Assembly (NCBI GenBank): GCA_022821865.1
Contig: JAJECW010000017.1
Coordinates: 1-37,216, forward strand
Reading direction: 5' to 3'
Length of the DNA: 37,216 nucleotides
Source: Pseudomonadales bacterium
GTDB lineage: Bacteria > Pseudomonadota > Gammaproteobacteria > Pseudomonadales > Pseudohongiellaceae
In this document: in pieces, positions 17,315 to 26,522 of the stretch
How the letters are laid out: every line of letters begins with the position of its first letter
Numbering within the stretch: position 1 is the stretch's first letter
Notes under the pieces: generated by a model
What the model was told of the DNA's origin: nothing
What the model saw: the letters and a program-made list of their open reading frames with translations, nothing else
The model's database searches: none
Position numbers and translations under genes: made by a program

Positions 17315-18598
17315 ATGAGTGACGAAACATTCGAGATTATCGAGGGCCCCATGCACAAGGCGAATATCAAGGTGATCGGCGTAGGCGGGGCTGGCGGCAA
17401 TGCCGTGCAGCACATGATCGAGCGCAATGTGGACGGCGTGGAATATCACTGCGCCAATACCGACGCCCAGGCCCTCGGCCTGCTCGGCCTGAGCAACAAG
17501 CTTCAACTCGGCAGCAAGGTCACCCGCGGCCTTGGCGCCGGCGCCGACCCGGAAGTGGGGCGCAAGGCGGCCCTGGAAGACCACGAGCAGATTCGCGAAA
17601 TCCTCCAGGGCGCGGACATGGTGTTCATCGCCGCGGGAATGGGCGGCGGCACCGGCACCGGGGCGGCGCCGGTCATCGCCGAAGCCGCCAGGGACATGGG
17701 CATCCTCACCGTGGCCATCGTCAACAAGCCCTTTCCCTTCGAGCAGCGCAAGCGAATCACCGTGGCGGAAAAGGGTGTGGTCAGTCTCGCCGAACACGTG
17801 GATTCGCTGATCATCGTACCCAATGCCAAGTTGCTCGAGGTGCTGCCGCCGGACACCACCATCGTCAATGCCTTCGCCGCCGCCAACGATGTCCTGCTCG
17901 ATGCGGTGAAAGGCATTTCGGACATCATTACCAAGCCGGGCCATATCAATGTGGATTTCGCCGATGTGAAAACCGTCATGTCCAAGCGCGGCATGGCGAT
18001 GATGGGCACCGGCGTCGCCTCCAGGGACGACCCCAATCCCGGCGCCGCCGCCGCCCGGGCGGCGATTTCAAGCCCGTTGCTGGAAAATGTCGATATCAGC
18101 AGCGCCGGAGGACTGCTGATGAACATTACCGGCGGCGAGCATCTGACCCTCAATGACATGCAGGCCGTGGGCAATGTCGCCAAGGAAGTTTGCAGCCTTG
18201 AGGACGACATGCTGATTTCCGGCATGGTGGTTGACCCGGAGCTCGGCGACAAGGTCCAGGTCACCCTGGTCGCCACCGGATTGTATGGCGATGCCTTCCG
18301 GGTGAGGCAGGAGGCCGAGCCGGAACAGGTGGCCCAGGGCAATATCGCCGGCAGGCGGCCTGAGCCCCGCTTCACCCCGCGGCGCCCCATGCGCGCCGGG
18401 ACCAACGCCGGTGGACGGCAGAATGTCCGCGAGGCCGAACCTGGCCGCGGCATTCCGGACCGGACTCAGACGTCCCGGGAAAATAGCGGCGAGCCGCCGG
18501 CTCCCACCGAACCGGCAGTCGTGAAAAAAGCCGCCAACGAAGGTCAGGCCATGGATTTTCTGGATATTCCGGCATTTCTGCGGAAGAATGCCGACTGA
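17315..18598 (+). CDS. ftsZ: Cell division GTPase FtsZ
   Basis: Tubulin homologue that forms the Z-ring. The 427-residue protein has the N-terminal GVGGAGGNAV loop, NTDAQAL, the tubulin signature GGGTGTGAAPVIAE (about 108-121), the T7 loop region NVDFADVKTVM, a variable Arg/Pro/Glu-rich linker (about 340-405) and the conserved C-terminal peptide DFLDIPAFLRK that binds FtsA and ZipA. I chose ATG 17315, which has AGGAG seven bases upstream; the frame is open to 17273. The 96-base ftsA-ftsZ gap holds no gene and no clear promoter. Confidence 0.98.
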   Translation: MSDETFEIIEGPMHKANIKVIGVGGAGGNAVQHMIERNVDGVEYHCANTDAQALGLLGLSNKLQLGSKVTRGLGAGADPEVGRKAALEDHEQIREILQGADMVFIAAGMGGGTGTGAAPVIAEAARDMGILTVAIVNKPFPFEQRKRITVAEKGVVSLAEHVDSLIIVPNAKLLEVLPPDTTIVNAFAAANDVLLDAVKGISDIITKPGHINVDFADVKTVMSKRGMAMMGTGVASRDDPNPGAAAARAAISSPLLENVDISSAGGLLMNITGGEHLTLNDMQAVGNVAKEVCSLEDDMLISGMVVDPELGDKVQVTLVATGLYGDAFRVRQEAEPEQVAQGNIAGRRPEPRFTPRRPMRAGTNAGGRQNVREAEPGRGIPDRTQTSRENSGEPPAPTEPAVVKKAANEGQAMDFLDIPAFLRKNAD

Positions 18599-18607
18599 CC
18601 AGCGCGA

Positions 18608-18661
18608 ACCGGGAGATTTCTGGAAAATTCCCGGTCCAGGCGCGGAGCCTGGCTCTGCGCC
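18608..18661 (+). terminator. Possible imperfect terminator after ftsZ
   Basis: Two hairpins follow ftsZ. ACCGGGA (18608-18614) pairs with TCCCGGT (18629-18635). GGCGCGGAG (18639-18647) pairs with CTCTGCGCC (18653-18661), nine pairs with one G-U and a five-base loop. Only GTTTC follows, a poor U-tract, so termination would be partial at best. Confidence 0.35.
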
Positions 18662-18762
18662 GTTTCAGTCGCGCTTGAGGCTGTGCTTCAAAAACGCTTG
18701 TCTGTGCCCATGGAATTTTTCGCTATCACATGCAAATAAAAACCTGCCGGTTGCGCTATTCC

Positions 18763-18791
18763 TTGGGCAGCGGGCCATAGTCTGGTAGCAT
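18763..18791 (+). promoter_or_regulatory. Possible lpxC promoter
   Basis: TTGGGC (18763-18768) and TAGCAT (18786-18791) are 17 bases apart and end 31 bases before the lpxC start. Each matches half or more of the sigma-70 consensus. The surrounding 224-base ftsZ-lpxC gap holds no gene, and its 3' half is more AT-rich than the coding DNA around it. Confidence 0.4.
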
Positions 18792-18822
18792 TCCGCCTAA
18801 CCGAAGCTGGGCCAGGTGACCC

Positions 18823-19734
18823 ATGCTCAAGCAGCGAACCCTGAAAAATGCGATTCGCGCCACCGGCGTGGGTCTGCATACCGGCAACAAGGTCAGCCTG
18901 TCCTTGCAGCCGGCGCCGGCGCATACCGGCATTGTTTTCCGCCGGGTGGACCTCGACCCGGTGGTGGAAATCCCCGCCCGGGCCGGCAATGTGGGCGACA
19001 CGACCCTGTCCACCACCCTGGTGATGGACGATGTCCGGGTGGCCACCATCGAGCATCTGATGTCGGCCCTGTGCGGTCTCGGCATCGACAATGCCGTTAT
19101 CGACGTGGACGCTGCGGAAATTCCCATCATGGATGGCAGCGCCGGGCCCTTTGTCTTCCTCATCCAGTCCGCCGGTATCGAAGAACAGGCCGCGAGCAAG
19201 AGTTTCATCCGCATCAAGAAGCCCGTCTGCCTGCGCCAGGGCGACAAGTCGGTGAGCCTTGAGCCATTCGACGGTTTCAAGGTCAGTTATACCCTGCTCT
19301 ATGACCATCCGGTCTACCGCAAGTACACCAAATCCGCCACGGTGGATTTTTCCAGCACTTCTTTCGTCAAGGAAGTTTCCCGGGCCCGCACTTTCGGCTT
19401 CATGCACGAGTTCGAGGAACTGCGCAACCGCAACCTCGCCCTCGGCGCAAGCATGGACAACGCCATTGCCGTGGGCGACTACAAGGTGCTCAACGAGGAC
19501 GGCCTGCGCTACGAAGACGAATTCGTCAAACACAAGATTCTCGATTCCATTGGCGACCTCTACCTGCTCGGCAACAGCCTGATAGGCGCCTTCAAGGGAT
19601 ACAAATCCGGGCACGCGCTGAACAATGCCCTGTTGCGAACGCTGGAAGTGACCGACGATGCCTGGGAAATCGTTTGCTTTGAAAAGGAAGCCAACGTCCC
19701 CATTTCCTACGTCAGGCCCGTACTAGCCGCCTGA
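18823..19734 (+). CDS. lpxC: UDP-3-O-acyl-GlcNAc deacetylase LpxC
   Basis: Zinc enzyme for the committed step of lipid A synthesis, deacetylating UDP-3-O-(acyl)-GlcNAc. The 303 residues match the family length. Zinc ligands His78, His237 and Asp241 (in TIEHLMSAL and [15 protein letters not shown]) and active-site Glu77 and His264 (GHALNN) are all visible. The start [21 protein letters not shown] is canonical. It is the last gene of the dcw block and is followed after three bases by secA. Confidence 0.98.
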   Translation: MLKQRTLKNAIRATGVGLHTGNKVSLSLQPAPAHTGIVFRRVDLDPVVEIPARAGNVGDTTLSTTLVMDDVRVATIEHLMSALCGLGIDNAVIDVDAAEIPIMDGSAGPFVFLIQSAGIEEQAASKSFIRIKKPVCLRQGDKSVSLEPFDGFKVSYTLLYDHPVYRKYTKSATVDFSSTSFVKEVSRARTFGFMHEFEELRNRNLALGASMDNAIAVGDYKVLNEDGLRYEDEFVKHKILDSIGDLYLLGNSLIGAFKGYKSGHALNNALLRTLEVTDDAWEIVCFEKEANVPISYVRPVLAA

Positions 19735-19737
19735 TTG

Positions 19738-22548
19738 ATGAAACTTCTCAGCAAGATCTTTGGCAGCAGCAATTCGCGCAAGCTGAAACGCATGCGCAAG
19801 ACTGTGGCCGCAATCAACCGGTTCGAGCCCGAATACGAGGCCAGGACCGACGAGGAGCTGCGGGCGGGCACCGAACGCCTGCGCGATCGGCTCGGCCAGG
19901 CGGAAACCCTGGAAAACCTGCTGCCCGAGGCCTTCGCCGCGGTCCGCGAGGCGAGTAAGCGCAGTCTCGGGATGCGCCATTTCGATGTGCAGTTGATCGG
20001 CGGCATGGTGCTGCACGAGGGCTCCATCGCCGAAATGCGCACCGGGGAAGGCAAGACCCTCGTGGCGACCCTGCCGGCCTACCTCAATGCCCTCACCGGC
20101 AACGGCGTGCACATCGTCACGGTCAACGAGTACCTTGCCGAGCGCGACGCCAACTGGATGCGGCCGATCTACGAATTTCTCGGCCTCAGCGTGGGCGTGG
20201 TCAAGGCCGGCGCCACCGTGCAGGAAAAGCAGGCCGCCTACGGCTGCTCCATCACCTACGGCACCAACAACGAATTCGGCTTCGATTATCTCCGCGACAA
20301 TATGGCCTTCCGCCTCGAAGACCGCATGCAGAAGCCGCTGAATTTCGCCATCGTCGACGAGGTGGACTCGATTCTCATCGACGAGGCGCGGACGCCCCTG
20401 ATCATCTCCGGCGCCGCCGAGGACAGTTCCCAGCTCTATCAGGACATCAACAAGCTGATTCCCCGATTGAAGCGCGGCGCCCGGGTGGAAAAATCCAGGC
20501 TTGAGATGATGGACCGGAATTTCGTCGCCGAGGAAAGCGGCCATTTCACCGTGGACGAGAAAACCCGCCAGGTGGAGCTTACCGAGTCGGGCCACGCCCA
20601 TGTGGAGGAACTGCTGGTCAGCCGCAAGCTGCTCGCTCCCGGGGATTCGCTGTACGCCGCCACCAACCTGACCCTGCTGCACCACATGCACGCCGCGCTC
20701 AAGGCCCATCATCTGTTCCAGAAGGATGTGCAGTACATCGTCCAGGACCAGCGCATCGTGCTCATCGACGAGCACACCGGCCGCACCATGGAAGGCAGGC
20801 GCTTGTCCGAGGGCCTGCACCAGGCGCTTGAAGCCAAGGAGCGGCTGCCGATCCAGAGCGAAAGCCAGACCCTGGCCTCCACCACATTCCAGAATTACTT
20901 CCGCCTGTACGACAAGCTCGCCGGCATGACCGGCACCGCCGATACCGAAGCCTTTGAATTCAACCAGATCTATGGGCTCGACGTGGTCGTCATTCCCACC
21001 AATGCGCCCATGATCCGCATCGACGACAACGACCTGATCTACCTGACCATGGAAGAGAAATTCGAGGCCGTGGTGAAGGACATCACCGAGATCAGCGGCA
21101 ATGGCGCGCCGGTGCTCGTGGGAACGGCTTCCATCGAAAACTCCGAGTTGCTCTCCCGCTTCCTGAAGAAGAACGGCATCCGGCACGAAGTGCTCAATGC
21201 GAAATTCCACGAAAAGGAAGCCCATATCATCGCCCAGGCCGGCCGCCCCGGCGCCGTGACCATCGCCACCAACATGGCCGGCCGCGGCACCGACATCGTG
21301 CTTGGCGGCAAGTGGGAGGCGGAAGTCGAGGCGCTGGAATCGCCCGACGAGGCCCAGGTCGCGCGCATTCGCGAAGAGTGGCGGGAGCGCCATGACCAGG
21401 TGCTTGCCGCCGGCGGCCTGCATATCGTCGGCACCGAGCGTCATGAATCGCGCCGCATCGACAATCAGCTCCGGGGCCGCGCCGGCCGCCAGGGCGACCC
21501 GGGCCATTCGCGCTTCTACCTGTCCATGGAAGACGACCTGATGCGGATTTTCGCCGGGGAAGGCGTCAAGAATTTCATGCGCCGGCTCGGCATGCAGCGC
21601 GGCGAGGCCATTGAAGCCGGCATGGTCACCCGCTCCATCGAAAAAGCCCAGCGCAAGGTGGAAGGCCGCAATTTCGACATACGCAAGCAATTGCTTGAGT
21701 ATGACAATGTGGCCAACGACCAGCGCACGATCATTTACCGCCAGCGCAATGAGTTGATGGGCAACGAGGACGTTTCGGAGATGCTCGACGGCATGCGCGG
21801 GGAAGTCGTGGTCCAGTTGGTGGACCGTTTCATTCCGCCGCAAAGCATTCCCGAACAGTGGGACCTGGAAGGGCTTGAGGACGCCGTTGAAGCCGAATTC
21901 CGCAGCAAGCTGCCGGTGCGCGTCTGGCTCGACGAGGACGAAGGCCTCCACGAGCACCAGCTCAAGGAAAGGATCAGCGGCGAGATCGGCGGGGAATACA
22001 CCGCCAAGTGCGCGGTGGTGGGCGACAAGATGCGCCTGTTCGAGAAACAGATCATGCTGCAGATTCTCGACACCTTGTGGAAGGAGCATCTGGCGACCAT
22101 GGATCATCTGCGCCAGGGCATCTTCCTGCGCAGCTACGGCGGCAAGAATCCGCGCCAGGAATACAAGCGGGAAGCCTTTTCCCTGTTCCAGGACCTGCTG
22201 TCGAATTTCCAGTTCGAAGTCGTCAGGATGCTGAGTCAGGTGAGCATCCGCCAGGAAGACGAAGTTGCCGCCATCGAACGGCGGCGGCAGGAGCAGGCGG
22301 CCCGGGAGCGCATGAATTTCCAGCACCAGAGCGTGTCCGCCCTCGGCGGCGCCGCTGCCGCCTCCCCCCCCGCGGCACGGCAGCCACGGCAACTCCCGGC
22401 ATCAGGCCAGCCCCGGCTCCGGCCCCAGCCGCAACAGCAACTGCAGCCCCAGCCTTTCGTCCGCGATGTGCCCAAGGTGGGCCGCAATGCGCCCTGCCCC
22501 TGTGGTTCCGGCAAGAAATACAAGAACTGTTGTGGCCGCATCCGCTGA
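19738..22548 (+). CDS. secA: Preprotein translocase ATPase SecA
   Basis: Motor ATPase that drives secretory proteins through SecYEG. The 936 residues contain Walker A RTGEGKT (Lys106), the DEAD-like [20 protein letters not shown] (about 206-226), the second nucleotide fold with [10 protein letters not shown], and [10 protein letters not shown]. The C-terminal linker is Gln/Pro/Ala-rich and leads to the SEC-C zinc motif with Cys920, Cys922, Cys931 and Cys932, which serves SecB and lipid binding. The gene begins three bases after lpxC; an adjoining in-frame TTG at 19735 is an alternative start. No clear Shine-Dalgarno precedes it, which suggests coupling to lpxC. There is no secM between lpxC and secA. 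Confidence 0.98.
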   Translation: MKLLSKIFGSSNSRKLKRMRKTVAAINRFEPEYEARTDEELRAGTERLRDRLGQAETLENLLPEAFAAVREASKRSLGMRHFDVQLIGGMVLHEGSIAEMRTGEGKTLVATLPAYLNALTGNGVHIVTVNEYLAERDANWMRPIYEFLGLSVGVVKAGATVQEKQAAYGCSITYGTNNEFGFDYLRDNMAFRLEDRMQKPLNFAIVDEVDSILIDEARTPLIISGAAEDSSQLYQDINKLIPRLKRGARVEKSRLEMMDRNFVAEESGHFTVDEKTRQVELTESGHAHVEELLVSRKLLAPGDSLYAATNLTLLHHMHAALKAHHLFQKDVQYIVQDQRIVLIDEHTGRTMEGRRLSEGLHQALEAKERLPIQSESQTLASTTFQNYFRLYDKLAGMTGTADTEAFEFNQIYGLDVVVIPTNAPMIRIDDNDLIYLTMEEKFEAVVKDITEISGNGAPVLVGTASIENSELLSRFLKKNGIRHEVLNAKFHEKEAHIIAQAGRPGAVTIATNMAGRGTDIVLGGKWEAEVEALESPDEAQVARIREEWRERHDQVLAAGGLHIVGTERHESRRIDNQLRGRAGRQGDPGHSRFYLSMEDDLMRIFAGEGVKNFMRRLGMQRGEAIEAGMVTRSIEKAQRKVEGRNFDIRKQLLEYDNVANDQRTIIYRQRNELMGNEDVSEMLDGMRGEVVVQLVDRFIPPQSIPEQWDLEGLEDAVEAEFRSKLPVRVWLDEDEGLHEHQLKERISGEIGGEYTAKCAVVGDKMRLFEKQIMLQILDTLWKEHLATMDHLRQGIFLRSYGGKNPRQEYKREAFSLFQDLLSNFQFEVVRMLSQVSIRQEDEVAAIERRRQEQAARERMNFQHQSVSALGGAAAASPPAARQPRQLPASGQPRLRPQPQQQLQPQPFVRDVPKVGRNAPCPCGSGKKYKNCCGRIR

Positions 22549-23755
22549 CCCCGGCCTGCAGCCGGGGCCTGTCCCGGCCATTCCGGGCGTGAGACTGGCG
22601 GGGGTTCGGGCGGGAATCCGTTACCCGGACCGGCTGGACCTGGTTGCCGTGGAACTTGCCGAAGGCAGCGAGACTTGCGCGGTATTCACCCAAAACGCGT
22701 TTTGCGCCGCCCCGGTGGAAATCGCCCGTCGCCATCTCGGCGCCGCAAGCCCGCGCTACCTGCTGATCAATGCCGGCAATGCCAATGCCGGAACCGGCGG
22801 CGCCGGGCGCGAGGCGGCGCTTGCCTGTTGCCGCGCCCTGGCGCGGCGGCGCGGCATTTCCCTGGAACAGGTGCTGCCCTTTTCCACTGGTGTCATCGGC
22901 GAAGCCTTGCCGGTGGACAGCATCGGCAAGGCCATGCCGCAACTGCTGGCCCGGCTCGACGCCGAGGCCTGGCCCGATGCCGCAAGAGGCATACTGACCA
23001 CCGACACCAAAGCCAAGTCCGCCTGGGCGGAACTGTGTGTCAACGGCAAAAGCCTGCGCATCGCCGGCTTCGCCAAGGGTGCGGGGATGATTCGCCCCGA
23101 TATGGCCACCATGCTCGCTTTTGTCTTCACCGACGCCGGGCTGAGCCGCAGCCAGTTGGATGCGTTGCTGCGCGAGCAGGTGGAGCACAGCTTCAATCGC
23201 ATCACCGTGGACGGCGACACTTCCACCAATGACGCCTGCGTACTCTGCGCCACCGGCGCCGGCCCGAAACTTGCGGAAAGCGACGGGACAAACTGGAATC
23301 GTTTCCGAGAAGCCCTGGGGGGGGTATTCCGGCATCTGGCCCAGGCCATCATTCGCGATGCCGAAGGCGCGGGCAAATTCATCACCGTGCGGGTCAGTGA
23401 AGGCGGCAGCAGCAGCGAATGCCTGCAAGTGGCCTATGCCGTGGCGGAGTCGCCACTGGTGAAGACCGCCTGCTTCGCTTCGGACCCGAACTGGGGGCGG
23501 ATTCTGGCCGCGGTGGGCCGGGCCGGCGTGGAAGAGCTTGATCCCGGCAGTCTCCGCATCTTCCTCGGCGGCGTGCCCGTGGTAGCCCATGGCGAGCCGC
23601 ACGGGAACTATTCGGAAGAAGCCGGACTCGCCGCCATGGCGGGAACCGACATCGAAATCGACATCCGCCTCGGCCGCGGCGACAGCGAGGAAACCGTCTG
23701 GACCTCGGACCTGGGCCACGAGTACGTGCGAATCAATGCGGACTACCGCACGTGA
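22532..23755 (+). CDS. argJ: Bifunctional ornithine acetyltransferase/N-acetylglutamate synthase ArgJ
   Basis: Enzyme of the cyclic arginine pathway that moves the acetyl group from N-acetylornithine to glutamate and may also use acetyl-CoA. From GTG 22532 the product has 407 residues, the usual size. The conserved body runs from '[14 protein letters not shown]' onward with [28 protein letters not shown], and the self-processing site [14 protein letters not shown], where Thr193 would become the N-terminus of the beta chain. VDGDTSTND and DPNWGRI follow, and the end is VRINADYRT. The GTG overlaps secA by 17 bases and lacks a good ribosome site. GTG 22589 is an in-frame alternative but would cut into the conserved region. 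Confidence 0.94.
   Translation: MAASADPGLQPGPVPAIPGVRLAGVRAGIRYPDRLDLVAVELAEGSETCAVFTQNAFCAAPVEIARRHLGAASPRYLLINAGNANAGTGGAGREAALACCRALARRRGISLEQVLPFSTGVIGEALPVDSIGKAMPQLLARLDAEAWPDAARGILTTDTKAKSAWAELCVNGKSLRIAGFAKGAGMIRPDMATMLAFVFTDAGLSRSQLDALLREQVEHSFNRITVDGDTSTNDACVLCATGAGPKLAESDGTNWNRFREALGGVFRHLAQAIIRDAEGAGKFITVRVSEGGSSSECLQVAYAVAESPLVKTACFASDPNWGRILAAVGRAGVEELDPGSLRIFLGGVPVVAHGEPHGNYSEEAGLAAMAGTDIEIDIRLGRGDSEETVWTSDLGHEYVRINADYRT
22549..22567 (+). other. Strong hairpin directly after the secA stop
   Basis: CCCCGGC-CTGCA-GCCGGGG is a perfect seven-pair GC stem starting the base after the secA stop, inside the presumed argJ N-terminal codons. No U-tract follows, so it is not a normal intrinsic terminator. 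It could slow ribosomes or polymerase between the two genes, or protect the secA message end. Confidence 0.45.
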
Positions 23756-23801
23756 ACCCGAAAGCGGCCTTTTCTCTCGCTACAGATCACCTGAATTGAC
23801 A

Positions 23802-24746
23802 ATGAATGGCGCCCCGGTTCATGTCATGGTGGCGGTGGTCCGCAATCACCGGGACCAGACCCTGGTCGCCCTGCGCCGGAAGGACAGCCACCAGGGCGGG
23901 TTGTGGGAGTTTCCCGGCGGCAAACGCGAAGCGGGAGAGCCGCCGCTACAGGCTCTGCACCGGGAACTGCGTGAGGAAACCGGGCTCAGGCTGCTTGCCA
24001 GCCATCCCCTGTGCCGGGTGGAACATCGTTACAGCGACAAGCACGTCCTGCTCGATGCGCATCTGGTGAGCCGCTGGTCCGGCGAGGCCCGTGGCAGGGA
24101 AGGTCAGCAGATTGCCTGGCGGGAACGGCATGACCTGCGCGAGGCTGACTTTCCCGCCGCCAACACCCCCATCGTGCGTTTGCTGCAATTGCCCCCTGCC
24201 TTGTCGATAACGCCGCGAATGCCCGACGAAAAGGACTTTCTCGCACTGCTGCGCAAGCAGATCGAAAGCGGTCGGGAACTGATTCAGGTACGCCAGCCCC
24301 AGTTGCCGCCAGGACAATACCGGCGCTGGTTCGAGGCGGCGCTGGAACTGGCCGCCGGAAGCGCCACGCATCTGCTGTTCAACAATCCCCCGGAGTGTTA
24401 CGACCCTGCCTGGGGCGGCTGCGGCTTCCATGCCTCCAGCCGGGTACTGGCGCAACTTCAGGCGCGCCCGGTTCCCGCGGAGCAGTGGTTCAGCGCTTCC
24501 TGCCATTCCCTGGCGGAGCTGCGCCGGGCGGAAGCGCTGGGTGTGGATTTCGCCCTGCTTTCGCCGGTGGCGGCCACCGGCAAGCACGCAGCCGGGGATT
24601 GGCTCGGCTGGCGGGGTTTTTGCCGCCTGGCGGATCAGGTCAGCCTGCCGGTGTTCGCCCTGGGCGGCATGCATCCGGCCCAGGCCGTGCTGGCCAGAAG
24701 CCATGGCGCTTTTGGTCTGGCGGGGATTCGGAATTTCTGTGATTGA
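23802..24746 (+). CDS. Nudix hydrolase - ThiE-like fusion protein (MutT family)
   Basis: The 314-residue protein joins an N-terminal MutT-like Nudix domain (about 5-130) to a C-terminal thiamine-phosphate synthase/TenI-like barrel (about 140-314). The Nudix box is complete: Gly40, Glu46, Arg54, Glu55, Glu58, Glu59, Gly61, Leu62. LWEFPGGK precedes it, as in 8-oxo-dGTP pyrophosphatases, so removal of oxidised nucleotides is the likely activity. The barrel keeps the general layout (FHAS, SASCHSLAEL, DFALLSPV-AT-KH, VFALGGM) but has lost several ThiE residues, such as the Lys of the 'LREK' strand (here VRQPQ) and the Asp of the 'ND' motif (here NN). Such fusions are known in gammaproteobacteria; the role of the second domain is unclear. 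It ends two bases from the convergent yacG. Confidence 0.88.
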   Translation: MNGAPVHVMVAVVRNHRDQTLVALRRKDSHQGGLWEFPGGKREAGEPPLQALHRELREETGLRLLASHPLCRVEHRYSDKHVLLDAHLVSRWSGEARGREGQQIAWRERHDLREADFPAANTPIVRLLQLPPALSITPRMPDEKDFLALLRKQIESGRELIQVRQPQLPPGQYRRWFEAALELAAGSATHLLFNNPPECYDPAWGGCGFHASSRVLAQLQARPVPAEQWFSASCHSLAELRRAEALGVDFALLSPVAATGKHAAGDWLGWRGFCRLADQVSLPVFALGGMHPAQAVLARSHGAFGLAGIRNFCD

Positions 24747-24748
24747 AG

Positions 24749-24946
24749 CTATTGCAGGGATTCGGAATCGGGTTTTTCCGGAGCAGGGCTGGCTTCGCCG
24801 GGAACGCGGTAGTTCCCGGCGGCCCACTCGCCCAGGTCGATAAGCTGGCAGCGCTGGCTGCAGAAAGGTCGATACCGGCTTGCCCGGGTCCAGGGGACAT
24901 TCTTGCCGCAGTGCGGGCAGGCAATGGAGTCCGGTTCTTCATTCAT
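24749..24946 (-). CDS. yacG: DNA gyrase inhibitor YacG
   Basis: Small zinc protein; in E. coli YacG binds GyrB and blocks DNA binding by gyrase. From ATG 24946 it has 65 residues, the same as E. coli. The Cys4 zinc site is CPHC near the N-terminus plus C-S-Q-R-C after YRPFCS; the family motif '[17 protein letters not shown]' is intact. I prefer ATG 24946 (AGGAA about eight to nine bases upstream) over an in-frame ATG at 24973, which lies in the palindrome at 24960-24985. It follows coaE in the pil-coaE-yacG order. Confidence 0.93.
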   Translation of the reverse strand: MNEEPDSIACPHCGKNVPWTRASRYRPFCSQRCQLIDLGEWAAGNYRVPGEASPAPEKPDSESLQ

Positions 24947-24959
24947 GATCAAATTCCTG

Positions 24960-24985
24960 CCGTCATTCCGCACGCAGAATGACGG
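24960..24985. repeat. Palindromic repeat, GTCATTC type, copy 1
   Basis: CCGTCATTC (24960-24968) and GAATGACGG (24977-24985) form a perfect nine-pair stem with an eight-base loop in the coaE-yacG gap. The same core in longer form is found at 31231-31282. This type of GC-capped GTCATTCC palindrome is a common intergenic repeat in proteobacteria. It could end or stabilise the pil-coaE transcript. Confidence 0.65.
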
Positions 24986-25015
24986 TCAAACAAACGCGCA
25001 ATATGGCATACGCCG

Positions 25016-25621
25016 TTATTCATGGGATTTCGCCCGCTTCAGATAAAGCCGGTGCAAGCCCTGCACCCGGGTGGGCAGGGCGTCCTCTCCGGCTTCGTTG
25101 TCGATGATGTCATCGGCGACTGCGAGGCGCCGGTCGCGGGGCATCTGGGCATCGATGATGGCCTCGATGGTGGCGCGGTCGCCGCCGTCGCGCAACAGGC
25201 TGCGCTGCAACTGGGTGTTTCGGGAAACATCCACCACCAGCACCCGGCCAACGAGTCGCCGCTGGCTCGTCTCCAGCAGCAGGGGTGAAACCAGCAAGCA
25301 GTAGGCGGACTTCGAACCGGCGATTTGCCGCCGCAGGCGCTCGCCAATGAGCGGGTGCAGCAGGTCTTCGAGCCACTTGCGCTCGCCGCTGTCGTCGAAC
25401 ACCAGCCGCCGCAGCCGGGGCCGGTCCAGCATTCCCGAGGCGGTGAGTATTTCCGGCCCATGGCGCTCCCGGATGGCATCCAGCGCCGCGCTTGGCGGCT
25501 CGACGACTTCCCGGGCCGCCGCGTCGGCATCGAACACATCGACGCCAAGCCCGGCGAATATCCGCGCCACGGTGCTTTTGCCGCTGCCGATGCCGCCGGT
25601 GAGTCCCACCGCGAATCCCAT
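25016..25621 (-). CDS. coaE: Dephospho-CoA kinase CoaE
   Basis: Last enzyme of coenzyme A synthesis, phosphorylating the 3'-OH of dephospho-CoA. The protein has the P-loop GGIGSGKST at residues 9-17, VFDADAAAREVVEP (substrate/Asp motif), and the lid region with HPLIGERLRR; the 'VDV-R-TQLQRSLLRDG' stretch is typical. From ATG 25621 it has 201 residues. An in-frame GTG at 25633, directly after the pilD stop, would add four residues. It lies twelve bases after pilD and is probably co-transcribed. Confidence 0.95.
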   Translation of the reverse strand: MGFAVGLTGGIGSGKSTVARIFAGLGVDVFDADAAAREVVEPPSAALDAIRERHGPEILTASGMLDRPRLRRLVFDDSGERKWLEDLLHPLIGERLRRQIAGSKSAYCLLVSPLLLETSQRRLVGRVLVVDVSRNTQLQRSLLRDGGDRATIEAIIDAQMPRDRRLAVADDIIDNEAGEDALPTRVQGLHRLYLKRAKSHE

Positions 25622-25633
25622 ATCCCGGCGCAC

Positions 25634-26509
25634 TCAGCCGAGCAGGCCCGCCAGGCGGTCAGGCCCAGCGAGCATTACCAGAAAGCCCGCGACCGCCAGA
25701 AAGGGGCCGAATGGCAGGGGCTGGGACCAGGAGCGACCCCGGATCAGCACCAGCGCCATGCCCCAGACCGCCCCGGCTACCGAGGAAACCAGCACGATGA
25801 AGGGCAGCGCGGTCCAGCCCAGCCAGGCGCAGATGGCGGCAAGCAGCTTGAAGTCGCCCTGGGCCATGCCTTCCTTGCCGGTGAGCAGGTGGTAGGCGTA
25901 ATGAAATCCGCCAAGCAGCAGATAGCCGGCGGCGGCGCCGATGATGGCGTCGGTGGCGCTGGTTTCCAGCAGGTCGGGAAACAGGGCGTGAATGAGCAAT
26001 CCGAGCCAAAGCAGGGGCAGGGTCAGTATGTCCGGCAGCAACTGGTTTTCGTAGTCGATCAGCGCCAGGGCCAGCAGCGCATAGCTGAATCCGATCAGCG
26101 CCAGACTCAGCCAGCCGGCCCCGTACCACAGCGCCAGCAGGCCGGCCAGCGCCCCGCAAAGCAATTCCACCAGGGGATAGCGCGGGGGAATCACTCCCTT
26201 GCAATTCGCGCACTTGCCCCGCAGCAGCAGGTAGCTGAAAACCGGGATGAGTTGCCAGGGCTTGAGCCGGTACTGGCAGTGCGGGCAATGTGAGGCCGGC
26301 CGCAGCAGGTTGAAAGGCCTGCCGGCGGCGTCGCGCGGATCCCGCAGCAGCCCGAGATAATGTCGCGTCTCGATCTGCCATTGGCGGTTGAGCATGATGG
26401 GCAGCCGATACACCACCACATTGAGGAAGCTGCCGGCCAGCAGGCCGAACAGCAGGAACACGATGAAAGCCTGGCTGGGCGAAGCGCTGAGAAAATGCGG
26501 TAAGGTCAT
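25634..26509 (-). CDS. pilD: Type IV prepilin peptidase / N-methyltransferase PilD
   Basis: Inner-membrane aspartyl protease that removes prepilin leaders and methylates the new N-terminus. The 291 residues carry the zinc loop Cys75-Cys78 and Cys100-Cys103 and about eight hydrophobic segments. The first catalytic Asp is Asp152 in LIDYENQLLPD and the second is Asp219 in GMAQGDFKLL. The family's second motif is GxGD; here it reads AQGD, with Ala for the first Gly. I chose ATG 26509, which gives the usual 290-residue length; an in-frame ATG at 26566 would overlap pilC. Substrates would include PilA encoded nearby. Confidence 0.95.
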   Translation of the reverse strand: MTLPHFLSASPSQAFIVFLLFGLLAGSFLNVVVYRLPIMLNRQWQIETRHYLGLLRDPRDAAGRPFNLLRPASHCPHCQYRLKPWQLIPVFSYLLLRGKCANCKGVIPPRYPLVELLCGALAGLLALWYGAGWLSLALIGFSYALLALALIDYENQLLPDILTLPLLWLGLLIHALFPDLLETSATDAIIGAAAGYLLLGGFHYAYHLLTGKEGMAQGDFKLLAAICAWLGWTALPFIVLVSSVAGAVWGMALVLIRGRSWSQPLPFGPFLAVAGFLVMLAGPDRLAGLLG

Positions 26510-26522
26510 GGGCCGCCGGGAG

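Noticed and set aside
19732..19740. secM-like regulator between lpxC and secA
   Set aside because: Only three bases separate the genes, so there is no room for one.
24723..24768. 12-base direct repeat (GGGATTCGGAAT) at 24723-24734 and 24757-24768
   Set aside because: It spans the ends of two convergent genes and can arise by chance; no further copies noticed.
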